Shown here: positions 8,081 through 15,498 of the stretch, one piece after another | How the letters are laid out: the number at the start of each line of letters is the position of its first letter | How positions within the stretch are numbered: the first letter of the stretch is position 1 | Source: an uncultured Pelagibacteraceae bacterium | GTDB taxonomy: Bacteria > Pseudomonadota > Alphaproteobacteria > Pelagibacterales > Pelagibacteraceae | Reading direction: 5' to 3' | DNA: 64,000 bases | Assembly (NCBI GenBank): GCA_902555585.1 | Contig: CACDSY010000003.1 | Location: 124,001 to 188,000, forward strand | Position numbers and translations under genes: made by a program | The notes under the pieces: model-generated | The model's input: only the letters and a program-made list of their open reading frames with translations | Database searches by the model: none | Told to the model about the DNA's origin: nothing

Positions 8081-9226
8081 CTATAACGATTTTGAAGTAA
8101 TTTTTTTTTTTGGATCAAAAAAAGGTTTTTCAACTACATTACATTTATAATTTTCTTTATTTATAGAAACATCAAGTTCCATGCCGATATTAGAAAATTC
8201 TATTTCTACTATTGCAAGGGCTATATTTTTTTTTAATCTAGGTGAATAGACTGCTGAAGTTACTTTTCCAATTTTTTTTTGATTATATAATATTGGCCAA
8301 AATGTTGTGTTTGGCCCACTTAAATTTTCACATTTAATTTCTAAGCCAACTTGTAATCTTTTTACTCCATCATCTTTGATTTTTTTTAATGCCTCTTTAC
8401 CTATAAAATTTATATCACTGTCCAAGTTTACTAATCGATCTAGTCCTAATTCAAACGGGTTTGTATGTATGTCTGCATCAGCATGGTAAGAAAGCATTCC
8501 ACCTTCTATTCTTCTAATAGAAGAAGTGTGACCTGGTTTTAGTCCAAATTCCTTTCCTGCTAACATAATTTTTTCATATAAATCATTTCCTTTTGAACCA
8601 TCTCTTAAAAATAATTCATAACCAAATTCACTTGACCATCCGGTTCTTGATACAATTAATGGTATTCCGTCTAAATCTAATTCTCTAAACCAATAATATT
8701 TTAAATCTTTGATACTTTCTCCAAATAATTTAATCATTATTTCAGCAGACTTAGGTCCTTGTAATTGTAATGGGGAAACATCTGGTTCTGTTATTTTCAC
8801 ATTTAATCCAGAGTTAATTGCTACTCCTTGAGCCCATAATAAAATATCACTGTCACCCAAAGATAACCAAAAGTGATTTTCTCCTAAACGTAAAAGTACT
8901 GGGTCATTTAGCACCCCACCTTCTGCGTTTGTAATTAAAACATATTTACATTGACCAACAGATAATTTTGATAGATCTCTTGGGGTTAATAATTGAATAA
9001 ATTTAAAAGCATCTGGTCCAGTAATTTCAACTTGTCTTTCAACAGCTACATCACATAGTATCGCTGTCTCAATTAAATTCCAAAAATTCTGCTCAGGATC
9101 ACCAAAATCGCGAGGAATATACATATGGTTATATACAGAAAAACCAGTTGCTCCCCATTTAACAGTAGAATCGAAATATGGTGATTTTCTAATTTGAGTT
9201 CCAAACCCAAAATTTTTATTTATCAT
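8081..9226 (-). CDS. GcvT/DmdA-family tetrahydrofolate-dependent aminomethyltransferase-like protein
   Basis: The 381-residue product belongs to the glycine-cleavage T-protein fold, with VERQVEITGPDAFKFIQLL (about 62-80), RTGWSSEFGYELFL (about 193-206), a SIRRIEGGMLSY segment and a C-terminal barrel domain. The N-terminal VYNHMYIPRDF and the ADADIHTNPFELGLDRLV region resemble the DMSP demethylase DmdA more than GcvT, and no gcvH or gcvP lies nearby. It could be DmdA itself, a DmdA-like paralogue, or another methyl-transferring folate enzyme. Its 3' neighbour is the TPR gene and it overlaps the end of nadK. Confidence 0.7.
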   Translation of the reverse strand: MINKNFGFGTQIRKSPYFDSTVKWGATGFSVYNHMYIPRDFGDPEQNFWNLIETAILCDVAVERQVEITGPDAFKFIQLLTPRDLSKLSVGQCKYVLITNAEGGVLNDPVLLRLGENHFWLSLGDSDILLWAQGVAINSGLNVKITEPDVSPLQLQGPKSAEIMIKLFGESIKDLKYYWFRELDLDGIPLIVSRTGWSSEFGYELFLRDGSKGNDLYEKIMLAGKEFGLKPGHTSSIRRIEGGMLSYHADADIHTNPFELGLDRLVNLDSDINFIGKEALKKIKDDGVKRLQVGLEIKCENLSGPNTTFWPILYNQKKIGKVTSAVYSPRLKKNIALAIVEIEFSNIGMELDVSINKENYKCNVVEKPFFDPKKKITSKSL

Positions 9227-9996
9227 TAACTAGTTTCTTTTCTGATTTGCTCTATTTTAATTTTTTTTTGAAGACTTCTATTAGAGTCATAAAGAAGATT
9301 AAATTTAATTTTTTTATTTATTTTTATAGAAATAACTTTAGCGTTTCTTACTTCATAATTGTCAGCTACAGCACTAATAGGTCTCTTTTGAATGTTTAAA
9401 TTTTTAATAATAATTTTTGATTTATCGCTAACTACCCTACCTTTCCATCTTCTTGGTCTAAAAGCACTAATAGGCCTGATAGAAAGTTTTTTTGAGTCTA
9501 AGTTTAATATTGGTCCATAAACTGACATATTATATGCGGTGCTACCCGCAGGTGTTGAAATTAATACACCATCTGAGACTAGTTTTTTTATAATTTTTTG
9601 CGAACCGTTAGAAATTTCAAGTGATGCAGTTTGTCTGCTTTGTCTTAAAATTGAGACTTCATTGATAGCAATAGACTTTTTAGTTTTATTAAACTTATTC
9701 TTTACACTCATTTCTAAAGGAAAAATTGAAACTTGTTTTGCTTTAGATAAATTTCTAATTGTGTTTTTTGAAGAAAATTTATTCATTAAAAAACCATAAC
9801 TGCCAGCGTTAATTCCGTAAAAAGGTTTTTTATACTTATTATATTTTTTTAATGACGAAAGCATGAAGCCATCTCCTCCAATAACAATTATTAAATTGCA
9901 TCTATTTAGAGAAGCATTTTTGATATTATGATCTAAAAAATTTTTAATTTTTTTTGATGTTTTTGTATGATCAAAAAGTATGTGTGGTTTTAACAT
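9226..9996 (-). CDS. nadK: NAD kinase
   Basis: This enzyme phosphorylates NAD to NADP using ATP. The 256-residue product has the family motifs GGDGFML (40-46), GINAGSYGFLMN (62-73), the NE pair in AINEVSILR, and TPAGSTAYN. It is short but complete. It is the first gene of a small minus-strand group and overlaps the DmdA-like gene by one base (ATG/TGA junction). tRNA-Leu lies 4 bp upstream on the same strand, so both may share a transcript. Confidence 0.93.
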   Translation of the reverse strand: MLKPHILFDHTKTSKKIKNFLDHNIKNASLNRCNLIIVIGGDGFMLSSLKKYNKYKKPFYGINAGSYGFLMNKFSSKNTIRNLSKAKQVSIFPLEMSVKNKFNKTKKSIAINEVSILRQSRQTASLEISNGSQKIIKKLVSDGVLISTPAGSTAYNMSVYGPILNLDSKKLSIRPISAFRPRRWKGRVVSDKSKIIIKNLNIQKRPISAVADNYEVRNAKVISIKINKKIKFNLLYDSNRSLQKKIKIEQIRKETS

Positions 9997-10000
9997 TTAG

Positions 10001-10086
10001 TGGTGCCCTCGGCCAGACTCGAACTGGCACTCCATAAATGGCAAGGATTTTAAGTCCTTTGTGTCTACCAATTTCACCACGAGGGC
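10001..10086 (-). tRNA. trnL: tRNA-Leu (anticodon TAA), integration hotspot
   Basis: An 86-nt minus-strand class II tRNA has acceptor GCCCTCG / CGAGGGC, anticodon stem-loop AAGGA CTTAAAA TCCTT with anticodon TAA, a long variable arm, T arm AGTTCGAGTCT and an encoded CCA. Its 5' half is repeated at 11273-11314 and, together with its upstream flank, at 16384-16459. The tRNA therefore looks like an attachment site where the 5' half was resupplied by an incoming element. Confidence 0.97.
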
Positions 10087-10122
10087 ATTAATGAATTTCA
10101 TGAGTATTTATGCTAATATTTA
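10047..10122. repeat. Direct repeat copy 1 (tRNA-Leu 5' half plus upstream flank; att-like)
   Basis: From the anticodon loop of tRNA-Leu through 36 bp beyond its 5' end, this segment matches 16384-16459 over 76 bp with a single A/G difference. The repeated flank includes an AT-rich sequence 20-30 bp before the tRNA that could hold its -10 element, so either copy could drive the tRNA. Confidence 0.85.
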
Positions 10123-10169
10123 TAATTGAACAAGAGTAATAAGTAAAATTTTTTTATAATATCTTCCCG

Positions 10170-10189
10170 TGCGCAAGTCTGGTGCAAGT
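10170..10189. repeat. Direct repeat flanking the SHOCT gene, left copy
   Basis: The 20-bp sequence here is identical to 11127-11146, on the other side of the 10213-11097 gene. It has internal structure: GCAAGT occurs twice with an 11-bp period. Its GC content is well above the background. It may be a binding site for a recombinase or the scar of an earlier insertion; the sequence does not decide. Confidence 0.75.
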
Positions 10190-10212
10190 TATCCTTAAAA
10201 AATCTATTTTAA

Positions 10213-11097
10213 TTAATTTAGCAATTTATCTTTAGCCTTCTTAAACTCTTCTTTAGTGATTGCTCCTGAGTCAAGAAGCTCTTTTAAGCTTTTTAATTCT
10301 TGAGTTAAACTTGATGTTGATGTTTTTTCTTTTTTACTTGAAGCACCATCGCCTGTATTAATCGAAACATTGGTAATATACTCACTTGCATTTAATGTTA
10401 AAGCACTTGAACTTTTCATTTTGCGAGTGGTGTTAAATGCGTCAACAAACCCTGCGGTAATACTTATATACTTCTTGAGAAATTCTTCATGTTTAGGATG
10501 ATTCATCACTCTTTGCTTGTGAAATTCATTAGTGTCCCATTCTAAACTTTTTGGTTTAGGTACACCGTCCAATTCTGGATTATAGTAATATTCCGCCCCC
10601 CATACTTTTGGACCTTTAGAGTACTCATATTGACTATAAACAAAAATATCTGGTGTTTTAAGTTTATTCGCTATTTCATATTCTCTTACTTTTGCCCAAA
10701 AACCCTCGTTAGCTGCAATGTCAGACCTTGAATGATTTACCATCCAGCAAGCATACCTCTTATTTCCTATTTTTTTTTGAATGAAATACACATTCGTTCT
10801 TTTACAAAATTTTGGTGGGTTCCACCATTCCCATTGGGTGTTACCAGTTGCAAAAAAATGTATTGCCCATCTTACATATCCACTTTTTTCATCAATCTGG
10901 TAAAGCATTATATCTTTAAATTCTCTCTCTTTAGCTTTTAATCCAACTACAAATTTTCCTGGTGGTAATTTGAAAAAATCTTTCTTACCATAAACGACGT
11001 CTCCTTCAACAATGTCTCCGGGATTATATTTCCATTTAGCATTAACGTTTGTACAAAGTAATAGAGAAATTATTATTAAAGATAGATATTTTTTCAT
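10213..11097 (-). CDS. Exported hypothetical protein with C-terminal SHOCT domain
   Basis: The 294-residue product begins with a signal peptide (MKKYLSLIIISLLLCTNVNA, then KW), so it is probably periplasmic. The central part is rich in Trp, Tyr and charged residues (for example WAIHFFATGNTQWEWWNPP) and I do not recognise it. Residues 265-294 (ELKSLKELLDSGAITKEEF) match the SHOCT oligomerisation module often found at protein C-termini. It is the only gene in the left module of the tRNA-Leu island and is bracketed by an identical 20-bp direct repeat, which points to acquisition as cargo. The function is unknown. Confidence 0.75.
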   Translation of the reverse strand: MKKYLSLIIISLLLCTNVNAKWKYNPGDIVEGDVVYGKKDFFKLPPGKFVVGLKAKEREFKDIMLYQIDEKSGYVRWAIHFFATGNTQWEWWNPPKFCKRTNVYFIQKKIGNKRYACWMVNHSRSDIAANEGFWAKVREYEIANKLKTPDIFVYSQYEYSKGPKVWGAEYYYNPELDGVPKPKSLEWDTNEFHKQRVMNHPKHEEFLKKYISITAGFVDAFNTTRKMKSSSALTLNASEYITNVSINTGDGASSKKEKTSTSSLTQELKSLKELLDSGAITKEEFKKAKDKLLN

Positions 11098-11126
11098 ACG
11101 TAAAATATTATAGTTTTATATTCCTT

Positions 11127-11146
11127 TGCGCAAGTCTGGTGCAAGT
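11127..11146. repeat. Direct repeat flanking the SHOCT gene, right copy
   Basis: This copy is identical over 20 bp to 10170-10189. GCAAGTCT occurs here twice (11130-11137 and 11141-11148) with an 11-bp period, about one helical turn, as expected for side-by-side protein-binding sites. Confidence 0.75.
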
Positions 11147-11225
11147 CTACACAAATTAATTAAGCTTAATTTTCAGCATTAATAGAAAACTAAATTAAAA
11201 TTATAGGATTTTGTAGGATATTTTA

Positions 11226-11250
11226 GACTACCTTGGACTACTGTGGACTG
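11226..11250. repeat. Three GACTA-type units with 10-bp period
   Basis: GACTA starts at 11226 and 11236 and GACTG at 11246, each preceded by a G- or T-rich pair. Together with the nearby GCAAGTCT pair and the adjacent tRNA fragment, this resembles the arm-type sites beside a tyrosine-recombinase attachment core. That interpretation is inferred from spacing and location only. Confidence 0.45.
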
Positions 11251-11272
11251 ACTCATCTGTGAATCCCTCGGC

Positions 11273-11314
11273 TTTTAAGTCCTTTGTGTCTACCAATTTC
11301 ACCACGAGGGCATT
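11273..11314. repeat. Direct repeat copy 2 (truncated tRNA-Leu 5' half)
   Basis: 42 bp match the tRNA-Leu 5' half exactly, from the anticodon loop to two bases past the 5' end. The upstream tRNA flank present in copies 1 and 3 is missing. The bases immediately to the left (CCCTCGGC, 11265-11272) equal an 8-bp piece of the tRNA-Leu 3' acceptor region (10007-10014). The unit could therefore be a tRNA-Leu copy with its middle deleted rather than a simple half site. Confidence 0.8.
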
Positions 11315-11429
11315 TGAGTTTCGCATTGTTATATCTATCTTTATGTTTAGCACAACTTCTTTTGAGTGTTCAAGAATTATCGTTGTCTAACTGGTGGCTA
11401 ACTTTTTTAAAAAATTATACTAATTTAAT

Positions 11430-12224
11430 CTAATATTTTACTACTTTACCCCACAGGGATTGAGATGGTCCATACCCTAATCGAGCATCTTCCATTTTGA
11501 GAACTCTACTATGATCAACCATCATATTTATACCAGGACCATAGATATCGATATATTTTGATAATACATCTTGATCATCAGCTTCAACCATAAACTGATT
11601 CAATTCAAGTGGACTAATGATTTTATCAATTACATTCCATCTATAATCTTTCTTATCAAGGTTTTCTGTCAAACCTTCTGATTCTAGTAATATTTTCCAA
11701 GATCCAGCCTCAATAAATCTTTTAGATTGCATTTTAATTCGTTCTACAAATATTTCTTCCTCGATAACCTTGGAATGTGCAAACGCGACACCAACCTCAT
11801 TAATAACTTTTATCCCTTTGCCTGTTGCATTTTCGATCAGTCTACACATCTCATCATCATCTAAAGAACGAGCTATTCTTGAAATTTCAATTATATCAAT
11901 ACCAAGATTAACAACAGTATCTAGATAATCATCTACCACTTCTTTCCCACCAGACAATGCAACGTCCATAATTGGGTTTCCTAATGCAACTTGAACACTA
12001 TGTTTTTTGCAAGTTTCAATAAATCTTAAAAGAGATTTTTTGCTCATCATTGCACCTTGTTTCCCAGAAATCTTAAAGATATCAACAAGGTTTGCATATG
12101 CCTCTAGGTAATCATCAATACAATTTCCCACCATCACAGGTGCTCTTACATAATTTATACCCGTCTCACGAGGTTTTTCCTTTCTTTTTATGAAAGGTAA
12201 TTTAGGAAATGTTACATCAGTCAT
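11430..12224 (-). CDS. ComA (phosphosulfolactate synthase)-like protein A
   Basis: The 264-residue product follows the TIM-barrel pattern of the ComA family, whose known members add sulfite to phosphoenolpyruvate to give phosphosulfolactate. Matching elements are DIFKIS (about 48-53), LGIDIIEIS (about 106-114), IKVINEVG (about 137-144), ILLESEGL (about 173-180) and a C-terminal YGPGINMMVDHSRVLKMEDARLG-type strand and helix. The usual glycine-rich GGT segment is replaced by GNPIMD, so substrate and reaction may differ. It lies 16 bp downstream of the TctAB permease gene and in the same operon, which ties it to the imported compound. Confidence 0.65.
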   Translation of the reverse strand: MTDVTFPKLPFIKRKEKPRETGINYVRAPVMVGNCIDDYLEAYANLVDIFKISGKQGAMMSKKSLLRFIETCKKHSVQVALGNPIMDVALSGGKEVVDDYLDTVVNLGIDIIEISRIARSLDDDEMCRLIENATGKGIKVINEVGVAFAHSKVIEEEIFVERIKMQSKRFIEAGSWKILLESEGLTENLDKKDYRWNVIDKIISPLELNQFMVEADDQDVLSKYIDIYGPGINMMVDHSRVLKMEDARLGYGPSQSLWGKVVKY

Positions 12225-12240
12225 TATAAATTCTATTTAT

Positions 12241-14226
12241 TTAATTCAATTGCCCACCTAGCCACCAAGGTAAATCGATAAATAATCCTATCAAACCATT
12301 TGGAAACTGTAAAGTTAGCAAGGAGGATAACGACCAGAGTATTACCATCAATACAGCAGAAATACAAATTGATGACACATAAGCTTTTCTATTGTGAAAT
12401 AATATAAATATATTTATAAAAATTGCTGCTGCAATTGGAAAACCAAATATAAAATTCATTAATAAGAAACCAATAAAACTAAAATAATAAAAAAGTTGAT
12501 TATTAAAGTTCCCACTTATTTCAAAAATATTTGATCGAGCAAATTTCATAAATGTATTATTTAAAAATGATAAATTTTTTAAGTCAGCAATTTTTATGAT
12601 AAGTATAAAAACTAAAAGCGATAAAGCTATTACACTTAGACTTATTGGAAACAAATTAGCTCGATAATCTAAACTACTTGTAAACCAAATCATAGATAAA
12701 GGTAGACATAGTAATATGACTATATAATAAATTTGAGTAAGCTTACCTTTAATAAGATCAGATTTATAATTGCTATCGAACTTTTGTTTTGTCAAAAGAA
12801 CTATAGTAGCAAGACACAAAATTATAAGAATTATTGAAACTGGACGGGATAAAAAACTTAAACCATATACTGCTTGAGTTTGATAGCTTAGCAGTTCAAC
12901 TTTGCTTGATAAAAAGAAACCAATTAAAAGTGCCGGTCTAGACCAACCAAAGTTTTTAAAGGTAATACCAATTATACCAAATGATAATAGTCCAATAAAA
13001 TCATACCAGTCCCTATTAATGTTAAATGTTGCAAAAAATATTAAACAAACCATTACAGGTGCAAGTATGTAATATGGAACTAAAGTGAATTTCGAAATTT
13101 GAGATGAAAAGCCCATACAAATCCCAGCACCTAAAATATTTGCAATAGCTAATGACCAAATCATTAGATAGGTAAGATCTAAGTTTGTCGTTACCATATC
13201 TAAACCAGGTTCAATTCCAATTAGAACAAAACCTCCAAGTAATAAAACCTTATTACCAGAACCAGGTATTCCAAAAATCAATGTTGGAATTAATGCTCCA
13301 CCCTCTTTTGCATTATTTGCAGACTCAGGTGCTATAACTCCTCTGATATCTCCTTTACCAAATTGAGAAGTATCTTTTGTGGTTTGTTTTAAGTGACTAT
13401 ACGCAATCCAATCAACTACTGTCCCTCCTAAACCTGGTAAAGCTCCAACTAAACAACCGAGAGTAGAACATCTTAAAACTAAAAACCAATTTTTTACTAC
13501 ATCTTTTAAACCTGTGAACCACCCTTTTTTTGTATTCAGTGATTTTGCAATTGAGCCTTTAGCATCAAGTAGGCCAACTATTTCTGGAATTGCAAACAAT
13601 CCTAGTCCAACAACAACAAGAGGAACACCTTCTAAAAGATACAATGTATTAAATGTGTATCTTGGATCTCCTGTAATTGGGGCTGTTCCTATTGATCCAA
13701 TAATTAATCCTAAAAAACAAGAGGCAATACCTTTAAATAAATTGTCACCTGTAAGAGCTCCAACCATTAATAAAGCAAGAACGACTAAAAGGAACTGTTC
13801 TCCAAATCCAAAAGCCATTATTATTGGAATGGCGTAATAAATAGATATTGATAATATAAAAGCTCCAAAGATACCTCCAAGCAACGAAGCACTAAAGGCA
13901 GCACTTAACGCTCTTGCAGCCATGCCTTTTTTGGAAAGTGGAAAACCATCCATTACTGTTGCTTGAGATCCTGCAGTACCAGGTACTCCCATAAGCACAG
14001 CAGGAAAAGTATCAGAAGTTGTTGTAGGAGCCAGAACTCCAATCATCATTGCAAGAGCATGTGATGGCTCCATTGTAAAAACGAAAGGTAAAACAAGAGC
14101 TAAACCTGATGTTCCACCCATACCTGGTAGAATACCAACAATTAAACCAAGTAAAGTACCTGCAAATAGAAATGCTAAATGAGTAGGTTCAAAAAGTTGA
14201 AAAAGTGCAGCTAATAATTGTTCCAT
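12241..14226 (-). CDS. Tripartite tricarboxylate transporter permease, TctA-TctB fusion
   Basis: The 661-residue product is longer than a normal TctA (about 500 residues). Residues 1 to about 500 are TctA, with GILPGMGGTSGLALVLPF near residue 32 and ESANNAKEGGALIPTLIFGIPGSGN near residue 300. The last 160 residues form about four more hydrophobic segments resembling TctB, including FPISLSVIALSLLVFIL and IGFLLMNFIFGFPIAAAIF. No separate tctB exists in the cluster. With the TctC receptor encoded upstream it would form a secondary, receptor-dependent importer for a small carboxylate-type solute. The ATG directly follows a hairpin and T7 tract, with no Shine-Dalgarno sequence. Confidence 0.88.
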   Translation of the reverse strand: MEQLLAALFQLFEPTHLAFLFAGTLLGLIVGILPGMGGTSGLALVLPFVFTMEPSHALAMMIGVLAPTTTSDTFPAVLMGVPGTAGSQATVMDGFPLSKKGMAARALSAAFSASLLGGIFGAFILSISIYYAIPIIMAFGFGEQFLLVVLALLMVGALTGDNLFKGIASCFLGLIIGSIGTAPITGDPRYTFNTLYLLEGVPLVVVGLGLFAIPEIVGLLDAKGSIAKSLNTKKGWFTGLKDVVKNWFLVLRCSTLGCLVGALPGLGGTVVDWIAYSHLKQTTKDTSQFGKGDIRGVIAPESANNAKEGGALIPTLIFGIPGSGNKVLLLGGFVLIGIEPGLDMVTTNLDLTYLMIWSLAIANILGAGICMGFSSQISKFTLVPYYILAPVMVCLIFFATFNINRDWYDFIGLLSFGIIGITFKNFGWSRPALLIGFFLSSKVELLSYQTQAVYGLSFLSRPVSIILIILCLATIVLLTKQKFDSNYKSDLIKGKLTQIYYIVILLCLPLSMIWFTSSLDYRANLFPISLSVIALSLLVFILIIKIADLKNLSFLNNTFMKFARSNIFEISGNFNNQLFYYFSFIGFLLMNFIFGFPIAAAIFINIFILFHNRKAYVSSICISAVLMVILWSLSSLLTLQFPNGLIGLFIDLPWWLGGQLN

Positions 14227-14256
14227 AAAAAAAGCTGCTAGCTAATAGCTAGCAGC
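14227..14256 (-). terminator. Hairpin plus T7 between tctC and tctAB
   Basis: A perfect 10-bp stem (GCTGCTAGCT / AGCTAGCAGC, loop of 3 nt) is followed on the minus strand by seven T residues, which abut the ATG of the permease gene. This is a textbook intrinsic terminator placed inside an operon. It would let most transcripts end after the receptor gene and so raise receptor over permease levels. Confidence 0.85.
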
Positions 14257-14272
14257 ACTTTTTTTATTTGTT

Positions 14273-15346
14273 CTATTGAACTCTATATGTGAATTTATGT
14301 TTCTTTAGAGCTGCATTTAATTGCTTTTTAGTAGTATCTGAAAATACTGCAGCCTTTTTAATAATTTCACCTGCTTCTTCTCCTATGATTAATGGAAATG
14401 GTCCAAGAGCTTTTACAGCTTTAGCCTTAAACTCTGGGTCATTTGTCATTTTAATAGCTGCATCTCTGTATGCTTTTACTATTTCATCGGATGCACCTGC
14501 TGGAAGCATCATTGCTTTAGATGCTTGAGACCATGCAGCGCCTATTGCATAGTATGCTTCTAAGTCATCACCCTCAAGTTTTTTACCATTTACCTTCTCA
14601 TACATTTCAGGAAATGTAGGTGCATTTGGTGCCAAAGGATTTCTAGAAACTGAACCATCAGCCCCAATAATTCCTAATGTCATTAAATCTACAACTTTTC
14701 CTTTTTCTATTTCAGGCTTAACTTTTTTTACATAATTCGCTGCACCATGTGAACTTAGATGAATTTCACCTCTTAGGAATGCTTGATAACCTCCTGAAGA
14801 TGAAAGACCAGGTATAGGTTTAGCACCTTTAATACCAAGTTTCTCATAAATCCATATGTGAAATAAATCTGCAGATGCTGGAGTTTTCAATGCGTAGAGA
14901 ACCAATTTTCTTTCTTTAATTTTTGATAGATCGTGAGGCTCAGCTAAATCTGAACGTGTGAACCAATGAGTATTTTGTGGTAGCAAAACTACTGGTCGGT
15001 ATTCACTAAGATTATATTTAACAAGTGGATTTCCAGTCGCAACATTAACTATAACTGAAGTTGAGCATCCAAAAATAAAAGTTCCATCTGCTTTTGCATT
15101 TTTTTCAAAATAATTTGAACCTTTAATAGCTCCACCTCCTGGTATGTGCATGATTTGGACATCAGGATTTCCAGGTAAATATTTTTTTAAGAAAGGTTGA
15201 ATAAATCTTGCAAATCTACTTGTACCACCACCTTCTTTAAATGGCACAACCCATGTAACTGTTTTGCCTGCGAAATTCACATCTGCATTTCCAATGGATG
15301 CAAACGAGAATAACGACATTAATATTAATATTAGAATTTTACGCAT
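14273..15346 (-). CDS. TctC/Bug-family periplasmic solute receptor
   Basis: The 357-residue product has a signal peptide (MRKILILILMSLFSFASIGNA). It shows the TctC opening strand and glycine-rich loop KTVTWVVPFKEGGGTSRFAR, followed by IMHIPGGGAIKGSNYF (about residues 63-78). It is expected to bind the substrate in the periplasm and hand it to the TctAB permease encoded next. A strong purine-rich run (six G, 6-11 bp before the ATG) gives it a better ribosome site than the permease. The substrate is not readable from sequence. It is transcribed divergently from the second ComA-like gene across about 150 bp. Confidence 0.88.
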   Translation of the reverse strand: MRKILILILMSLFSFASIGNADVNFAGKTVTWVVPFKEGGGTSRFARFIQPFLKKYLPGNPDVQIMHIPGGGAIKGSNYFEKNAKADGTFIFGCSTSVIVNVATGNPLVKYNLSEYRPVVLLPQNTHWFTRSDLAEPHDLSKIKERKLVLYALKTPASADLFHIWIYEKLGIKGAKPIPGLSSSGGYQAFLRGEIHLSSHGAANYVKKVKPEIEKGKVVDLMTLGIIGADGSVSRNPLAPNAPTFPEMYEKVNGKKLEGDDLEAYYAIGAAWSQASKAMMLPAGASDEIVKAYRDAAIKMTNDPEFKAKAVKALGPFPLIIGEEAGEIIKKAAVFSDTTKKQLNAALKKHKFTYRVQ

Positions 15347-15498
15347 AATTTCCCCCCTTGAGAATATTGTTAGAGGTAGTATAACGTGTTCATTATGGGT
15401 CTTTCAACTAATTATATTTTTTTATATCTCCAAGAAAACTATGAAAATGAAGTATTTAGTTAGAAATTTATCTATTTGACTAATATAAAAGCAAAAAC

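Larger units (their letters stand above)
11098..11429. other. Intergenic junction between the two island modules
   Basis: This 332-bp gap holds several structures. There is the right copy of the 20-bp repeat (11127-11146) and a 14-bp palindrome AATTAAGCTTAATT (11158-11171). Three GACTA/GACTG units recur at 10-bp spacing (11226-11250), and the 42-bp tRNA-Leu fragment lies at 11273-11314. The remaining 115 bp before the ComA-like gene stop codon show no open reading frame or convincing terminator. Confidence 0.7.

Noticed and set aside
11158-11171. 14-bp palindrome in the island junction as an operator
   Set aside because: It is made only of AT-rich sequence around a central AGCT and could occur by chance at this base composition; no nearby promoter supports it.
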